This document shows, in pieces, positions 37,507 through 51,290 of a stretch of 64,000 nucleotides of DNA. The stretch lies in the NCBI RefSeq assembly GCF_051622035.1, contig NC_135365.1, positions 27,218,001 to 27,282,000 on the forward strand, in the 5' to 3' direction. Made by a program: the position numbers and the translations under genes. The stretch's first letter is position 1. Every line of letters begins with the position of its first letter. The notes beneath the pieces are model-generated. The model saw only the letters and a program-made list of their open reading frames with translations, did no database searches and had not been told where the DNA came from. The DNA comes from Arctopsyche grandis (taxonomy: Eukaryota; Arthropoda; Insecta; Trichoptera; Hydropsychidae).

Positions 37507-38010
37507 CAACGAAGAAAATGGATATTAAAAATTAAAACATTGTAAAATTACAAATTATGAAAACAGAAAAATAATCAGATATTAGAAAATGAAATAAGCA
37601 ACTAAACACGGATCTGTTCAATGTAGTCGTGAATTAAACAAAATTTGTTATTTTGAATTTGTCATTTCAGATGTTCAGTCCCTAAACGATTTTTATATAT
37701 GTATGTATGTAAATATTTTTATTCCACAAATATATGTTTTATGTATAATATAATGTGAATATTTAATATATTATCAAATAAACCAAGTTTTGTTATATTT
37801 TGGTGACATCTTTATTACCTATACCTACACATGTAAAATTTAAATAAATAAATTATGTACAAACAAAAAGCCGTTTTTAATTTTAGAAAAAGAGTTACAG
37901 ATGTGTTAGATTTCTTGAAAATATTAAAATCATGTTGAAAAAAAGTCGTATGGATGACCTTCAAATATTTATTTAAAAAATTATAATTATTATTAAACCT
38001 GATTCTTTTT

Positions 38011-38430
38011 TAAAAGCCTCCTCTATATTTCACTTCGCTCATTGGTCTGACAACATGTTATATTATATCCTACATTGTTCTGATCGTTTTGAAACTTTGC
38101 CATTTTACACGGTTTGGTCAACGATAGATATTTCAATCAATTCCGCCTATACGATGGTGAAAAATAATCATAATAGACAAGATTAAAATTGAAAACATTT
38201 TGGACATCTTGACGTTTAATGGTCAGTAACCTTATATGTTTGACTTTCCGCAACACTCTCGTTTTGTCAGATTTTAATTGTTTAAACGCCTATAACTTTA
38301 TCTTTTTCACACTATATTTATAAAATTTGCATTATAAGTTCTCTATATCTCACATATATAATTTTACTTCACTTATAGGTTATATAAAGAATGTTAAAAT
38401 GTTTATATTGTAATGGTGATAGTTCGATAT
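38011..38430 (+). repeat. Dispersed repeat, related copy at 39395-39780
   Basis: Shared order of motifs: CTCC-T-T-TTTCAC, GATCGTTTT-A-ACTTTGCCAT, TTTGGTCA, GTTTAAACGCCTATAA and a TTTATGAAATTTGC-like end. A third partial relative lies at 10693-10830. Non-coding. Confidence 0.6.
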
Positions 38431-38959
38431 GCTTGTTATGGCCAAATACCTCAGGCTCAACTGTCATTCTGACATTTGAGCTTGTGACTGACATCTCAGT
38501 GACATTGTGACTGTCAATCTTTTTGTTTTGTTTTTAACTCGATGACGTTGTATTGTATCTTCCATAGATATAATTATATCGCAATATCCCACAGAATTTA
38601 TGTCAATTACCACCTCACACCAGCATCCAAACAATTACTCACTATAACCAAGGAAACGGCCAAAGAAAAAAAACTATCAGTACACTTGGATTAAACATGG
38701 TAAAATTCACATAAGAAAGAACGATAGATCTAAACAAGATTTAAACAAGATTATATAATTTATCTCTTATGCAATTTATACCAATTTTTTTTCAGAACTT
38801 ATCTTTCTAACTGTGTAATTTAATACTCACATTTATGTATGACTACGTGTATGATTGCCCTTTAGTTTATTACTACCAGCGGAAACCTATAACACTGTTC
38901 GACACCTATGGTTCAGAGACGAAATATGAATTTTCTAACTGGAATTTTATTTAACTCTC

Positions 38960-39381
38960 ATAGTGTGGCCAGTACACTATCCCAATAAACATGTTTCAAA
39001 AGAAAAAGCTCAATATCAAATAGTATTAACAGTGGGAAAAAATCCCAAGTGAAAATACGTACTTTTGACTTTTGATTTGAATTGGACGACTACTTAGAGA
39101 GATTTGAAAGCTGAAAAGTACTACAAATGAAAAATAAAATACCTGACTATAGATTCCAATATTCATTTTGAACAGAAAATTAACAGATTTTGAGAAATCG
39201 ACCGAACAACACCAAGATATAGAAAAATCGCGCGATTTAAAAAACACATACATCTCCGAATCTCGAGCCAATCAACACTTTTTATTACCAGATTCGTGTT
39301 CACTGGGCATAGATCTAGAAGAAAAGTCATATCTCGTCTCTGAACCAAAAAAAAGTTGTCATTTGTCGAACAGTGTAATTG
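38960..39381 (+). repeat. Dispersed repeat, copy B
   Basis: Direct copy of 335-756. Between them, small indels and substitutions are seen, for example TATCTCGTCTCTGAACC against TATCCCGTCTCTGGAAC. The flanking sequence differs, so this is a dispersed element and not a large duplication. Confidence 0.8.
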
Positions 39382-39394
39382 GTCTTTTGTAACG

Positions 39395-39780
39395 TATTTT
39401 ATTACATACCTCCTTTACGTTTCACATGGCTTTCGTGTCAGTGATCTTTTTATCTCTTATCCGATCGTTTTCATACTTTGCCATATTGCTCATTTTGGTC
39501 ATCAATACACGTTAATGTATCGTCTGCCATTACGTTTGAGATAAAATATCGTATACAACGCGTTTTAAACACGCGGAAAGTAAATCTTCCTGACGTTTAA
39601 TAAGCGTTCGTCCCGTATCTTCCTACCTGTTCGCCTTGATATGGCGATATAAGATTTTAATTGTTTAAACGCCTATAATTCACTCTATATTTTATGAAAT
39701 TTGCTCTATTGGTTCTCGTTATCTCTAATATATAAATATTTATAGTTTTAACTCTCATATGTATATATAAATTTCAAATT
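39395..39780 (+). repeat. Second copy of the 38011-38430 repeat
   Basis: It follows copy B of the other repeat directly and carries TACCTCCTTTACGTTTCAC, CGATCGTTTTCATACTTTG and GTTTAAACGCCTATAATTC. It is diverged from the first copy. Confidence 0.55.
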
Positions 39781-41058
39781 TGGCGTGTAGCTTCTTGTAG
39801 GGTAATACACGATATATATTGATTTTTGGCCAAATATGTCAGATTTGACATTTCCCGGCTAAAAGTATATCTCTTCACTGGGTTTTATCTGCGAGATAAG
39901 TATTCAATAATAAGTTATGTTGTATCTAATTGTTAATATGATTTACAATAAGCTTACATACATTTAGTTTTTTACAATAAGCTTACATACATACATCACA
40001 TACAATTATTTTTAGTTATCAGCTGATTTAATTTATCTGATGATTGAAAAGTTCATTTCTGTAAATACATAAACTCATTTATGGACAATCATACATTGAT
40101 AAACTATTCTTGAAGCAATCTTAGTATTAATAATCTATTCTAAACTGTAAGGTTCCCGGCATAAATGAGTATACATATTGCCGGCAGCAACTCATAACCT
40201 CAAATTTCATTGTTTATTCCTTCATAACAAACTTTCTAACCAATACAAGCTACACATGTACACAGATCAAACAGTGATAGTTTTATTTTTAGTTATCAGC
40301 TGATTTAATTTTTATTTGTTCTGTTTTGATACAAGACTGTTGGTTTTCCTAACAAAATAAAATAAAATAGATAGTTTTCGGGAGAAGTAAGAGTTTATTA
40401 GTTAATTTATGCAAATCTACAGTTTTTAATTTAGTACTATAACATTTGATATTTGTATTATCTCATGACATTATTAGACTAGTAGATTTGGGAAGAGTTC
40501 GGAGCCCGAAGCAAAGGGCCTATACAATTTTTTTAATCCAACTTCTACTCGCTCGAGCAACGCCAGTTAATTTGACTAGTTATAAAGAAATTCGGACACT
40601 TGCAAAGAGACTAGGTTTGAGTTCCGCTTAGCACGACATACCACTGATATAGTTACTTATGTACATATGTATATGTATATTTTCAATTAAATTCCACCCC
40701 CACCCGCCCCTCCCCCCTCACATTCGCCTTTTTTTTAACCCTTTCGTTCGGTCGGCGCGCACGAATTGTGCCGGGGCCTATAATTAAACGCTTTTCTCAT
40801 GTGTCGACCCTTTCACCGCAGACTTTATTGCGGGGGTCCGCTTATCGGCCCCGAACCCTCGTTTCTAACCCCTGGCGCGCGCGCGCACGTCAAAAGTCAA
40901 ACTGCACAGTCATGCGATACGTCACGCGCCATAGAAAATAATAACCGAGAGCATGCAAACCGTTTTAAATTGTTGCCAAAGATAAATAAATGCGAGGCTT
41001 CATATGGACTTCAGCAAAATATATTAGTAAAATATATATTTCGCACTTTACATATATA

Positions 41059-41275
41059 AGCCAGCAGTATGGCTTAATTGTAGCGTGTATGTTTAGCACC
41101 AAGTGATCATTGGGTTCGATCCGTCATACTGCTGGTTAGATTTGGAGGTATTTTTGACTCCGAATCGATCGTTTCTTATCAGAGTTTGCCAATTTTATCT
41201 GATCGTTGTTGAAATGGTTCCTCAAAATTGGTAAAATATCATCTTTCCTGTTGTCACAAATCTTCTGTATTTATT
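41059..41275 (+). mobile_element. tRNA-derived SINE
   Basis: The head contains an RNA polymerase III box A (TGGCTTAATTG, 41070-41080) and box B (GGTTCGATCC, 41113-41122). The head opens GCCAGCAGTATGG and closes with the complementary CATACTGCTGG. The body has CTTATCAGAGTTTGCC and GTTGAAATGGTTCCTC, shared with the minus-strand copy at 26060-26308. It is not a functional tRNA because no proper anticodon stem is formed. Confidence 0.8.
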
Positions 41276-43488
41276 ATTTTTTTTATTTTATTTAAATAGG
41301 CACACATACAGAATAAAATATAAAAAGAAAGTTGTATAATGAGACAAAAAATAATAATAAACATAAATAAAAATATAATATTCCATTTACAGTGAGCACC
41401 ACATGGTATTGTGTGTATGATTTGTCAAAAATATGTACAAAAACTCAATCCATAGATGTCTCAATGGATTAATTGTGTAATTAATTAATGAATTAATTGT
41501 CATTTCGTGTTCTTTAGCTTCTGGAAATACAGTGCCTTTTTTGTAATAAAATGTCCAAGAAGGCGCATTGGGATCTTCCTGTCAAGCCTTCATGGTATAT
41601 ATCTATTTGAAATAAAAAATAAAATATTGTAGCGTCGATGTGTAGAGGGGTTTCCGAGATCAAGTGAAATTTAAGGTGAATTGTTTATGTGAGATGTTTA
41701 TGAAAAGACTGTATATGTTTTGACTACATACATATTTTATTCAAATAACACAATACAGTTTGTAAAAACCTCAAACACTTTGAGTCGACGTTTTGACGAC
41801 GACTGTAAACTGTGATCTTATGTACTTTTCCAAAAATGTAATTTAAAAAAACCGAAAAAGTTTTTGCCATATTTCGGAAAACCAGAGGATTACCTGTATG
41901 TGATTGTTGATGATCTAATTTTAGGTCAATCTCGAAAATTTATTTAAATTGGGCATGTTCTGTTTTAACTTTCAATATTTTATTTTAATTTTCATATATT
42001 GATTATAATTTTATTTTGATATTTGAATTTACTTTTAATATAATAATAATAGTTTTAATTTTGATATTTAATTTCAATTTTTAAATTTAATTTTTATTTC
42101 GATGTCTTGTACGCTACTGGTTTTATCCTGCTGGTTAAAACGTTGGCCCAAAATCGTCGTTGGTTTGGTCCGTACGCAGCATAAGATAAATGGGTAATAA
42201 ATATAAAAAAAAGGTATTTGGAATAGGATAATGGATTATTGAAGCGGCACTATCGGCAATTTTATGGGCACTATTTTCAAACGTGTCTATTACGATGATT
42301 TTTGACGAAATTCGCGAATGACACAACAACGGTGACTTTGATACTTGATCATTGAATAAGACTGCTTTTTCGGATGGGTGGATTGAATTCGACGCGCTTT
42401 TCCTTACATGTATGCGGCCTGGACGATGGGGGATGCGGGGGTGGGAGGGGGTTGACACGTGACGTCACAAAGGGTCGGTTTTGGTACACCAATCATCATC
42501 TATCACCGAGCGTTGTGTGGCCGGGGTTTAAGGGGTTAAGCGTGGAACGCCTCAAACGTCCGACTTATAAATCACCCCGGAAGCCGATCGAATCGATCAA
42601 TTACAGTTTCCGGCTTACCGGAGTATCATTTCGAATGCCGTTATTTCGTTTTCCCGGATGGGAGAGGAGGGGAAAAAGTGTGGGGGGGGGGTGGCCGTCT
42701 TCGGCCCTGGAAAAGCGTTATTTATCACCGGAAGTAGAGCAGAGCATCATCATAATGGGTGAAAATTCAATTATATCATAGCACAAGGTTGTTGTATGTG
42801 TAATGTTGAAGTAGAGATGTCAAGTGAAAGTGAACCCCCCCCCCATATGTACGTAATTTTCCATTTTGATTCGTATTTAAATCACACGAATGTGACGTCA
42901 CCAGTGCTCGATGCAAGTAGATGACTGTCAAGCTCATCGGCTTGGTTTGAAATTGTATAAATCGCATATGTATGTACATATGTATGTATGTAGTATGTCC
43001 ATTTATTTATTTATTACCATTTTGTCTGATTTTAAACTTTGATTTACTCATAATTTTTTTATATTAATTCAAAAACAAAAAAAAGGATGTCGTAAAAATT
43101 TTAGGGACCTAATTTTAAGACGCATGGTTTTGTGAGGGATTAGGATCGTCATTCATGAGAGATAATTGAAACAATACTTAGTTTGTTTTTCGAACTTTCA
43201 TACATCCACAAATTTTCTATCGGGTTCATATCGGGGCTTTTCCAGGCCATGGTAACGTCGTAACTTCCATTTTCCGTATGTTTTTTTTTATAACATATAA
43301 ATTTTATTAATAACATATGTTACATACATAATCATAAAATAAAATATTTAATTACCTTCACCGCAGTATGAAACATGTTCTTCCATCGATGGGATATAAC
43401 TTTCCTCCAATATTGATTTCTTCATTTCTCCATTCACAAAAACATTATTAAAACAAAGTTCTCCAACAGAAAAAGTTTTTATTTCAAC

Positions 43489-43807
<319 letters not shown>

Positions 43808-44538
43808 TCCGAGTCCGACTGTCACCGTGTCCGCGCGCGTTTCTCTCGCTCTCACTTTGCATTTCGAAATACTCGGACTCCCCACGCATCTATCACTACA
43901 AAACCTAACCATCTACTCACTTATTTTACTAATTGCATCCTAGTATAATTTAAGTGTAAAAATAAACAGATGATCGGCTGTTAACAGCGTTTTTTAATAT
44001 CAGTGATTTCGTAAAATTTTGTGTTAATTTTGTGTCAGTTACAAAAGCGTATACGAACGAGATACATCTCCCTACCTGAATACAAAAAAAATAAGGGTCC
44101 TTGTTCGTCAGTCAAAATTCGGTCCCACAGAAGCAATATATCTTCCACATAATTGCTTTCAGACAAAAATTTTTAACGAACTTTACTTAATAGAATAATA
44201 GCAAACAGAAACGGTGTTTCCCAATTGTCTAATAGTTCGTTTTCATATTTAATTTATATTAAAGTAATTCGTGTAATTTTATATTCTTTACTAAATTTAT
44301 TATTAAAATATTAAATTGCAAACCGCACTCACACATATATAAATCCGTTGTCTCCAAAGAGGCGTCTCACGATAAAGATCTGTAAAAAAAGTAGTATAAC
44401 AATTGCTAATCTATTATTATCATAACTAACTACTTTCACTTACAAAATAACCCTGTTATATGGCATGTAATAACTCATAAGGGATCCAAGTGATACCTAG
44501 GATGACTATCAGACAAAGCTGACCACAGAGAAGAGTCT

Positions 44539-47496
44539 ATGGCGGTAAGAACTCACTCCTTGAATGGAAATCTCTCTCAAGTACCGCCTTTTTCTCAAAA
44601 CATCTTGGATAAATGCGAGAAAAATAATATCCAAACCTCCAACAAGGTAAGAGTGACGATGGATGATAGCTTAGCTAATAGAAACCTGTATTTAGCCACG
44701 TACAATGTAAGAAAGTTATCGAGTGAAGGAAGTGTGCTTGCATTAGAGAATGAATTAGAAAGTATCAAATGGGATTTAGTAGGACTTAGCGAAGTAAGAC
44801 GAAAACAGGAAAACCAAATAATCCTAAAAAGTGGTAACTGTCTCTACTGGAGAGGGCTACCAAATGGTAGAATAGGAGGAGTAGGGTTTCTTATCAATAA
44901 GAGAATAGAAAGAAATATTATAGAAATAAGCGACATATCGGAACGTATATGCTATGTAGTATTAAGAATCTCGAGCAGGTACACTTGTCAAATCTTCCAA
45001 GTGTACGCCCCCACATCTAGCCACCCAGACGAGGAAATAGAAGACTTCTACGAAAAACTACAGGGCGCATACGATAATAGCCGCCACCACTTTAAAATAA
45101 TCATGGGCGACTTTAACGCAAAAATAGGACAAAAGGCAAACACAGAAAGAGCAGTAGGCAATTTTGGTACCGGCCAAAGAAACGAAAGAGGCGATCGCCT
45201 CATAGAATTCGCAGAACACAACAGGCTCTTTATCACTAATTCATTTTTCAGGAAAAACGCAAACAATAAGTGGACTTGGGAGAGTCCTAAAGGAGACAGA
45301 AACGAAATAGATTTCATCCTAACAAATACCCTGCACTCCGTTAAAGACGTTAGTGTTTTAAGTAAAGTAGATATAGGTAGCGATCACAGATTAGTCCGGG
45401 CCAAGATGGCCATTAATATAAATTGCGAACGTAGGAAACTAATAAAAGGATGCAGTAGCTCTCCAGACTTCGCTCAACTAAGGACTAGGAAATAGGAATT
45501 CGAACTCGAACTTGGAAATAGATACGAGAAATTAAACCCAGAAGCAGACATCGAGGAATTGAACACTGTAATTAATTCGGTTCTAACCTCAACAGGTAAG
45601 AAATTAGGTGGATTCAGGAAACAGATTAAATTAAGCAAAATTTCAGCGGAAACAAAAAACCTAATTAAGCATAAAAGGAATTTAGATAGGGATAATAATA
45701 AGCAAGAATACAATCTAGTAAATAAGGAAATTAAAAAGAGAATAGTCAGGGATGTCAGGGATTTTAACAGCAAGTTAATAGAAAGTACCATTAAGAATAA
45801 CCGTAGCCTGAAAAAGTACAAACAGGATATTTTCTTAGGCAAAAACCAAATGATCGCAATCAGATCAGAGAGCGGAGTAATAATTAGGAATAGAGAAGAA
45901 ATCATAGACAGAGTTTACACGTTCTATGCAAAACTATACGAGAACGACAACGGCCAATTCCCCGCTCTGGAACCGACACACGGCCAAAGGGTTCCTGCAG
46001 TATTGCCTAGCGAAGTAGAGGCCGCGCTAAAAACTGCAAAGAACGGTAAAACCCCAGGGGAAGATAATATTCCCATTGACTTACTAAAATGTGGCGGCTC
46101 CCCCCTAAATAATATCTTAGCTAGGCTTTTCAGCAAATGCATCCAGAACCAAGCTATACCAGAAGGATGGAATAACGCAACTATCATCTTAATACACAAA
46201 AAAGGTGATAAAAGCGATATCAAGAACTACCGACCCATTAGTTTACTTTCAGCGGTCTACAAGCTCTTCACGAAGGTTATTACAGAAAGGCTGAAGAATA
46301 TCCTCGACGAGAACCAACCTATAGAACAGGCAGGATTTAGGGCAAATTTCAGTACAATGGACCACCTCCAAGTAGTTGGCGAACTAATCGAACGCGCCAA
46401 CGAATATCAACGGCCATTGTGCCTAGGTTTCGTAGATTATGAGAAAGCCTTCGATACAGTGAGCCACAATGCAGTACTTAACGCTCTACAAACACAGGGA
46501 GTACCGGAACCCTATGTGGGGCTGTTAGCTGCAATATATAAGAATGCCACAGCTTCGGTTAAAATTTTTTCAGGTACAGATAGATTTAGCATAAGAAAAG
46601 GAGTAAGACAAGGAGATACAATCTCGCCCAAGTTATTCAATGCGGTGCTTGAGGGAGTTTTCAGGAACTTGGAATGGGACAAAGCCGGAGTAAGCATCAA
46701 CGGTCGCTTCTTGAGTCACCTTCGGTTCGCAGACGATATAGTTTTAATAGCTCGTGATTCAGCTGACCTACTTAACAGGCTAACACAGCTGGACAGGGAA
46801 AGTAGAAAAGTAGGATTAAAAATTAACGTAGATAAGACCAAACTAATGTTCAATAGGTATTGCATGCCTGATAGCATCCCATTAGGTGATAAACCAGTAG
46901 AAGTAGTAAATAATTATTTATATTTAGGTCAAATAATTGACATGTCTGGTAATAAAGATGAAGAGATAAAGAGACGTATGAAATTAGGATGGAGTGCATT
47001 TGGACGGATGAATGCTATTTTTAAATCAAAAATGCCACTCTGCCTGAAGAAAAAGATCTTTGATCAATGCGTTTTGCCAGTGATGACGTATGGATGTGAA
47101 ACTTGGACACTGAACACCAAGATGCTACATAAAATCTAATGCACTCAAAGAAGTATGGAGCGCTGTATGCTTGGCATAACGAGAAAAGACAGAAAGCGGA
47201 ACACGTGGGTGAGAAGTATGACAAGAGTAGTGGACATAGTGGATAGAGTGAAGAGATTGAAATGGCAATGGGCGGGTCACGTAGCTAGGAGGATGGACGA
47301 AAGGTGGACAAAAGAATTGCTTGAATGGTACCCGAGAGAATGCAAAAGGGTAAAAGGAAGACCGCAAGGAAGATGGGTGAACGAAATTAGGAAAATGTGC
47401 GGGGTGAGATGGATGAGTGTTGCGCAAAACAGAGACGGGTGGAAGCGTGTTGGAGAGGCCTTCATCCAGCAGTGGATGGCGAGTGGCTGTAAATGA
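44539..47496 (+). mobile_element. RTE-clade non-LTR retrotransposon with two in-frame stops
   Basis: A single reading frame runs from 44539 to a TGA at 47494, interrupted only by TAG at 45493 and TAA at 47137. The N-terminal third is an APE-type endonuclease (ATYNVRKL, GLSEVRRK, VYAPTS, IMGDFNAKIG, GSDHRLV). The middle is a reverse transcriptase (NYRPISLLSAVYKL, GFRANFSTMDH, VDYEKAFDTV, GVRQGDTISPKLF, RFADDIVLI). The end is the usual RTE tail (MTYGCETWTL, LKWQWAGHVARR, GRPQGRW). The 3' end is an ATGATGATG run merging into (TA)n, typical of RTE. The 5' end is not delimited but may lie near 44330. Having only two nonsense changes in about 3 kb implies a fairly recent copy. It probably cannot make a full protein. 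Confidence 0.93.
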
Positions 47497-47502
47497 TGAT
47501 GA

Positions 47503-47503
<1 letters not shown>

Positions 47504-47562
<59 letters not shown>
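47504..47562. repeat. (TA)n at the 3' end of the RTE element
   Basis: TA tract directly after the ATGATG terminal repeat of the LINE; part of its tail or of the insertion site. Confidence 0.9.
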
Positions 47563-47567
<5 letters not shown>

Positions 47568-48182
47568 ATTGAATGAGATGTATGAGTGGAATTTTGATCA
47601 TCTATCTTCTATTTGGGCCTCACGGGGATGACTTGTATTTGCAGCTGGATCTTGTACATACATACCTATGTATACATATCATATCGGTGCTGACTGTTGA
47701 TGCAAAACATTATCAATTTTTCACATTATATTTTACCGTTATTATATGATTTGTGACTACTTTCATTATTATTTGAATTTTTGCTGTTATTGTTTTATAT
47801 TTTATTTATTTATTTATTTTTATTTTTATATGTATGTATTATGTGTAAATATGTATATTTTGTATGTATATGTATAGGTATATATTATTTTTTCTGTTAT
47901 ATTTTTGACCATTGTGGCGCATTAGGGATTCCTGTAATGCCACAATGGTCCAAATTTAAATAAAAAAAATAATAACAATATAAAAGGACAATTGTTTTTA
48001 TGTGACCGACTGTATGTGAAGAATAAAAAAAAAAACACAAACCCACAGTTAATTTTCATTTTATTGTATAACATTATATTGGAGAATTTACATAAATGTT
48101 ATTGAATATTGAGTTAAATATACATACAATGGTTATTGAATATTGATTAACTGTCGAAACCAAAACCATTTTTGAAATGCTC
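47563..48182. other. Non-coding interval with a terminal-hairpin motif
   Basis: No gene seen. At 47909-47952 a hairpin has arms GACCATTGTGGC and GCCACAATGGTC around GCATTAGGGATTCCTGTAAT, followed by an A-rich tail with AATAA units. This is the kind of 3' end seen on some insect non-LTR elements. A looser relative lies at 880-930. Confidence 0.5.
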
Positions 48183-48719
48183 AAGAGGGCTGTACACCCG
48201 AAACCTTAATTTTGTTGCCGTTCCTTTCTTCGATATATGTACATATATATTGAGTGAATGTATATATTGAGTGAATGTGACAATATATATCAATATATGT
48301 ATATATATTGAGTGAATGCGACAGTTGCGCTTCGACCAGATAAAACGTATTTTAAATCGACAAAATCGAGGTTTCGTATTCTCCTATTTTCTCCTCCGAA
48401 ACTGGACCAATTTTTAAAAAAAATTCATCATCGGAATGAGAAAGATATTTTCTGTGCAACTATGTGCGTATTTTTTTTTTAATCGGCCGTTAAATAAGCA
48501 CGCTGGACTCTTTTCGTGGGTGTAAAAAAGAGGCGATTTTATATTTTTTGGCGGCTCCTAGCTCCTATAAAAATAACTAATCAAAAAAATAAAACGATAG
48601 ATGCATCCCAATGTTGGATATCCGTAGCATATTAAAAAATAATTTCTCTAGTGCCATAATTGAGGAAGGAAGAAGTCTAATACGTTTGTATGGACAAGGC
48701 GCTGGTGTCCAGCCCTCTT
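48183..48719. mobile_element. MITE-like element with AAGAGGGCTG ends
   Basis: It opens AAGAGGGCTGTACACC and closes GGTGTCCAGCCCTCTT, which are imperfect inverted repeats of about 16 bp. The interior is non-coding, with short repeats of TATATTGAGTGAATG near 48248-48320. I find no clear TSD. Confidence 0.6.
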
Positions 48720-48970
48720 AATGCCTATTTCTAATGTCATGTATAAACATGTAATAGTTTCAAAGTACATAAGTTTCTAAAAGTTATAAGAAAACTCTAG
48801 CTCATAGATACTACTGGTGAATAATCGCAATGGAAACTGGTGGAGTTCCAAGTGATTAGTCAGAAATGGCATAAATAGGTAAATAGTTGAGAATCTGAAT
48901 AGGTTCACTTTTTGTCATCTAAGTTATAAAAATAGAAATGTATAGGAAAAGCTTAAATTCAACTCGAGTA

Positions 48971-51290
48971 TTACATTTTGAAAAAATCATCCGAGTTATC
49001 CTTCCCATTAATTTGAACTTGTTGATCTGAATTCATGTTATTCGGAAACATAATACTGGGAAACTTGTCCGAGTTAGCATCCTTTCCTTTAATTTGAACT
49101 CTTCGATCTGAATTCCTTCTATTCGGGAACATAATACTGGGAAACTTGTCCATGAAACTAGATCTAGAAGATGCTTGGCCACTCATCTGTACGACTTCAT
49201 TATCGAACACCCGTCGCTGTTGTTGACATTGAATTTTTCTATCCTTTCTGTAACCTTCCTTCTCTTCCGTTTCCTCGAGTGTTTTCAAATCGTTTGTCTC
49301 CTCTTTGTGACATTTTTGTCCGCTTGTCGTTTCAAAGAATTTCCTAAAACTATTACGCTTGTTGTTGCTCGGATTCAATGGAGCAGCGCTTGTTGGGTCG
49401 TTACCGTCCTCGAATTGATCTGATTTGAAAGTTTTTGAACAATTTAGAAACCTATAACATGCCATACGGTATTTATAAATCACGAAAATGACTATTACCA
49501 AAATGACTATTATCAAAACAAGCCCTATTGCGGAGCATACATAAACGAGTGTAGAACTTAAACCACTTCGCTTTACTTTGAACGAAACATCTTTGAGATC
49601 GTTTAAATCTGAACTAATCAATGTAGCCGGTTCTCCAGCATTTTTAATTTCGGATAGAATATCAGACGTACAGCAAGAGTCGTTCCATATATTCAAGTAA
49701 ACTTTCGGTAAAGGTATTGTAATATCGTCTATTTTGCTCGAGGTGAGGTGGAAGGAATCAACGTTCGCTGAACATCCATCAGGAATCGTCATTATTCCGG
49801 ATCCTATGACTGTTTCTTCTTGGGCGGAGTCCTTGTCATGACAATTCATGGTCAATCTGTTGATGGCCGTTTGAACGTAGATCCAACGGTCGTTCGAAAT
49901 CTTGTGCCAAATGTTGATATTTCCATGGACTGCGCGCACGTCACATTCTGCAGGCATTGTTGGAGTGTGTTCACTCAATAGTTTCGTCTCGCAAATTGGA
50001 TATTTAACGGTGGATACTATTCTATCAGATCGGCACAAATATCTTGCATTGGACAGTTTTTTGCAATTGTCGATCGATTTGAAGAGAGCGTAGGAGAGCT
50101 TGTCGAATGTCGATATGGCCAGGTAAGAGTGTTTCTGATCTGGTTGTATGAACAGGAACATGTCGGGTTTCGAAGGATCTTGAGCGATTGGCATGGGGAA
50201 GTATTGGTAAAGGGTGAACTCGTATTTGAGTACCAGCGGAATTCGAAGTGCAAATATTACAATACCATCTCGAACGAAACTGATAACACTAGAGATATCT
50301 AGTAGAGATTGTATATGATTAATAGTAAGGGGGTAAGGCAACTCGCTGTTTTGGTTCACATTGTGTATGTTTTTCACCAACTCATCGTATATTCTCTGAT
50401 GTGATATGACAGCTGTGTGGAGTACGTCTTTTTTGGCCAAACTTATGGCCGTCAGCAAATCTTTAAAGGCAGTTGAAATGCTACGAAGTGAGTTTTGAAT
50501 ACTACTCATATACGTTGTCATTTTGGTTCTAATATCCAAAATGTCGATTGATTTTTGGTGCAAATTCAAATTTAAACCATGGCGCGTCAATATATCTTTG
50601 TAATCGTTTAATATTACCGATACTTCTTCTAGCTTGGTATCCGTTTTATCCAACCGCTGTTCGTGTTCTTGTATTTTAAGTCTATCTTGGTGCGATAATT
50701 TCTTCTCTTCCATTATGACGTCCAACATGTTGCGCATATTTGCATGAACTATGATTTGATTAGTTTGTATTTCCTGTACGTCTTCTTTGATGTCATTCAT
50801 TGACGATTTAATGCCGATTACTTCATTTTGGAATGAAATGGACAAAACATTTAAATTGGAATTTAGACTAGAAACGGCATCCTGAAGTTTTTCAATGTCT
50901 TTTTCGCTAGTGTCTCCAGATATAGCATTCCATATGTTACCAAAAATATTTGCTCGTTTTGTTCTTCTATTCTGCGAAATAGACAAACTCAAACTATTAA
51001 GATCCGAATCACAGGATGTCATCAATGAATCCAGACTCTCTCTAGATGCAGTAAAAGAGCTTCCCTTGTCGTAAATTTCAATTTTCAGGCTTTGCACTTT
51101 AGCATCCTTTATTATTTTCTTTAAATGTTCCAGTTTGGTGTTCGCCGAGGTAATATTGATAAATGTAACAACATCCAGGGGATGCGTGGAGACTTTGATC
51201 TGTCCCAGAGGATCAAAATACAATCCGGATCCAGTCTTTGCGATTTGGTCGTATTGGTTTTCAGCGAACGCCGAAATCGCCAAGAAACAC
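48971..51290 (-). CDS. Envelope (F-type) derived gene 1, candidate domesticated env
   Basis: The open frame of at least 770 codons begins at a minus-strand acceptor (TTTTTAG, exon edge 51290); the signal-peptide start must lie in an upstream exon I could not place. Order: hydrophobic FLAISAFA signal remnant, ectodomain, a furin-like RRTKR (about 106-110 of the open frame), coiled-coil region, a Cys-rich block with CETKLL...CDVR...W, one membrane segment (about 575-602), and an unusually long cytoplasmic tail of about 168 residues with a 27-residue tandem repeat. The family is that of insect errantivirus/baculovirus F proteins. No LTR, gag or pol flanks it. The segment after the furin site is short and weakly hydrophobic, so fusion ability may be lost. 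It could be a host gene like fly Iris; that role is inference. Confidence 0.75.
48985..49165 (-). repeat. 81-bp coding tandem repeat in env-derived gene 1
   Basis: Two copies of a unit encoding DKFPSIMFPN followed by a Asn/Asp/Gln-rich stretch and QIxGKD lie 27 codons apart at the extreme C-terminus. It keeps frame and has diverged at several positions. Confidence 0.85.

Noticed and set aside
41059..41138. Possible tRNA gene with box A and box B
   Set aside because: No regular anticodon arm is formed, the homologous body continues downstream, and a second copy exists at 26060-26308, so it is a SINE.
42374..42781. 135-codon ORF in a GC-rich patch, and the 107-codon antisense ORF
   Set aside because: No recognised motif. 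GC-rich sequence has fewer stops, so an ORF this long is expected by chance. It could be a promoter-like island, but I cannot support a gene.
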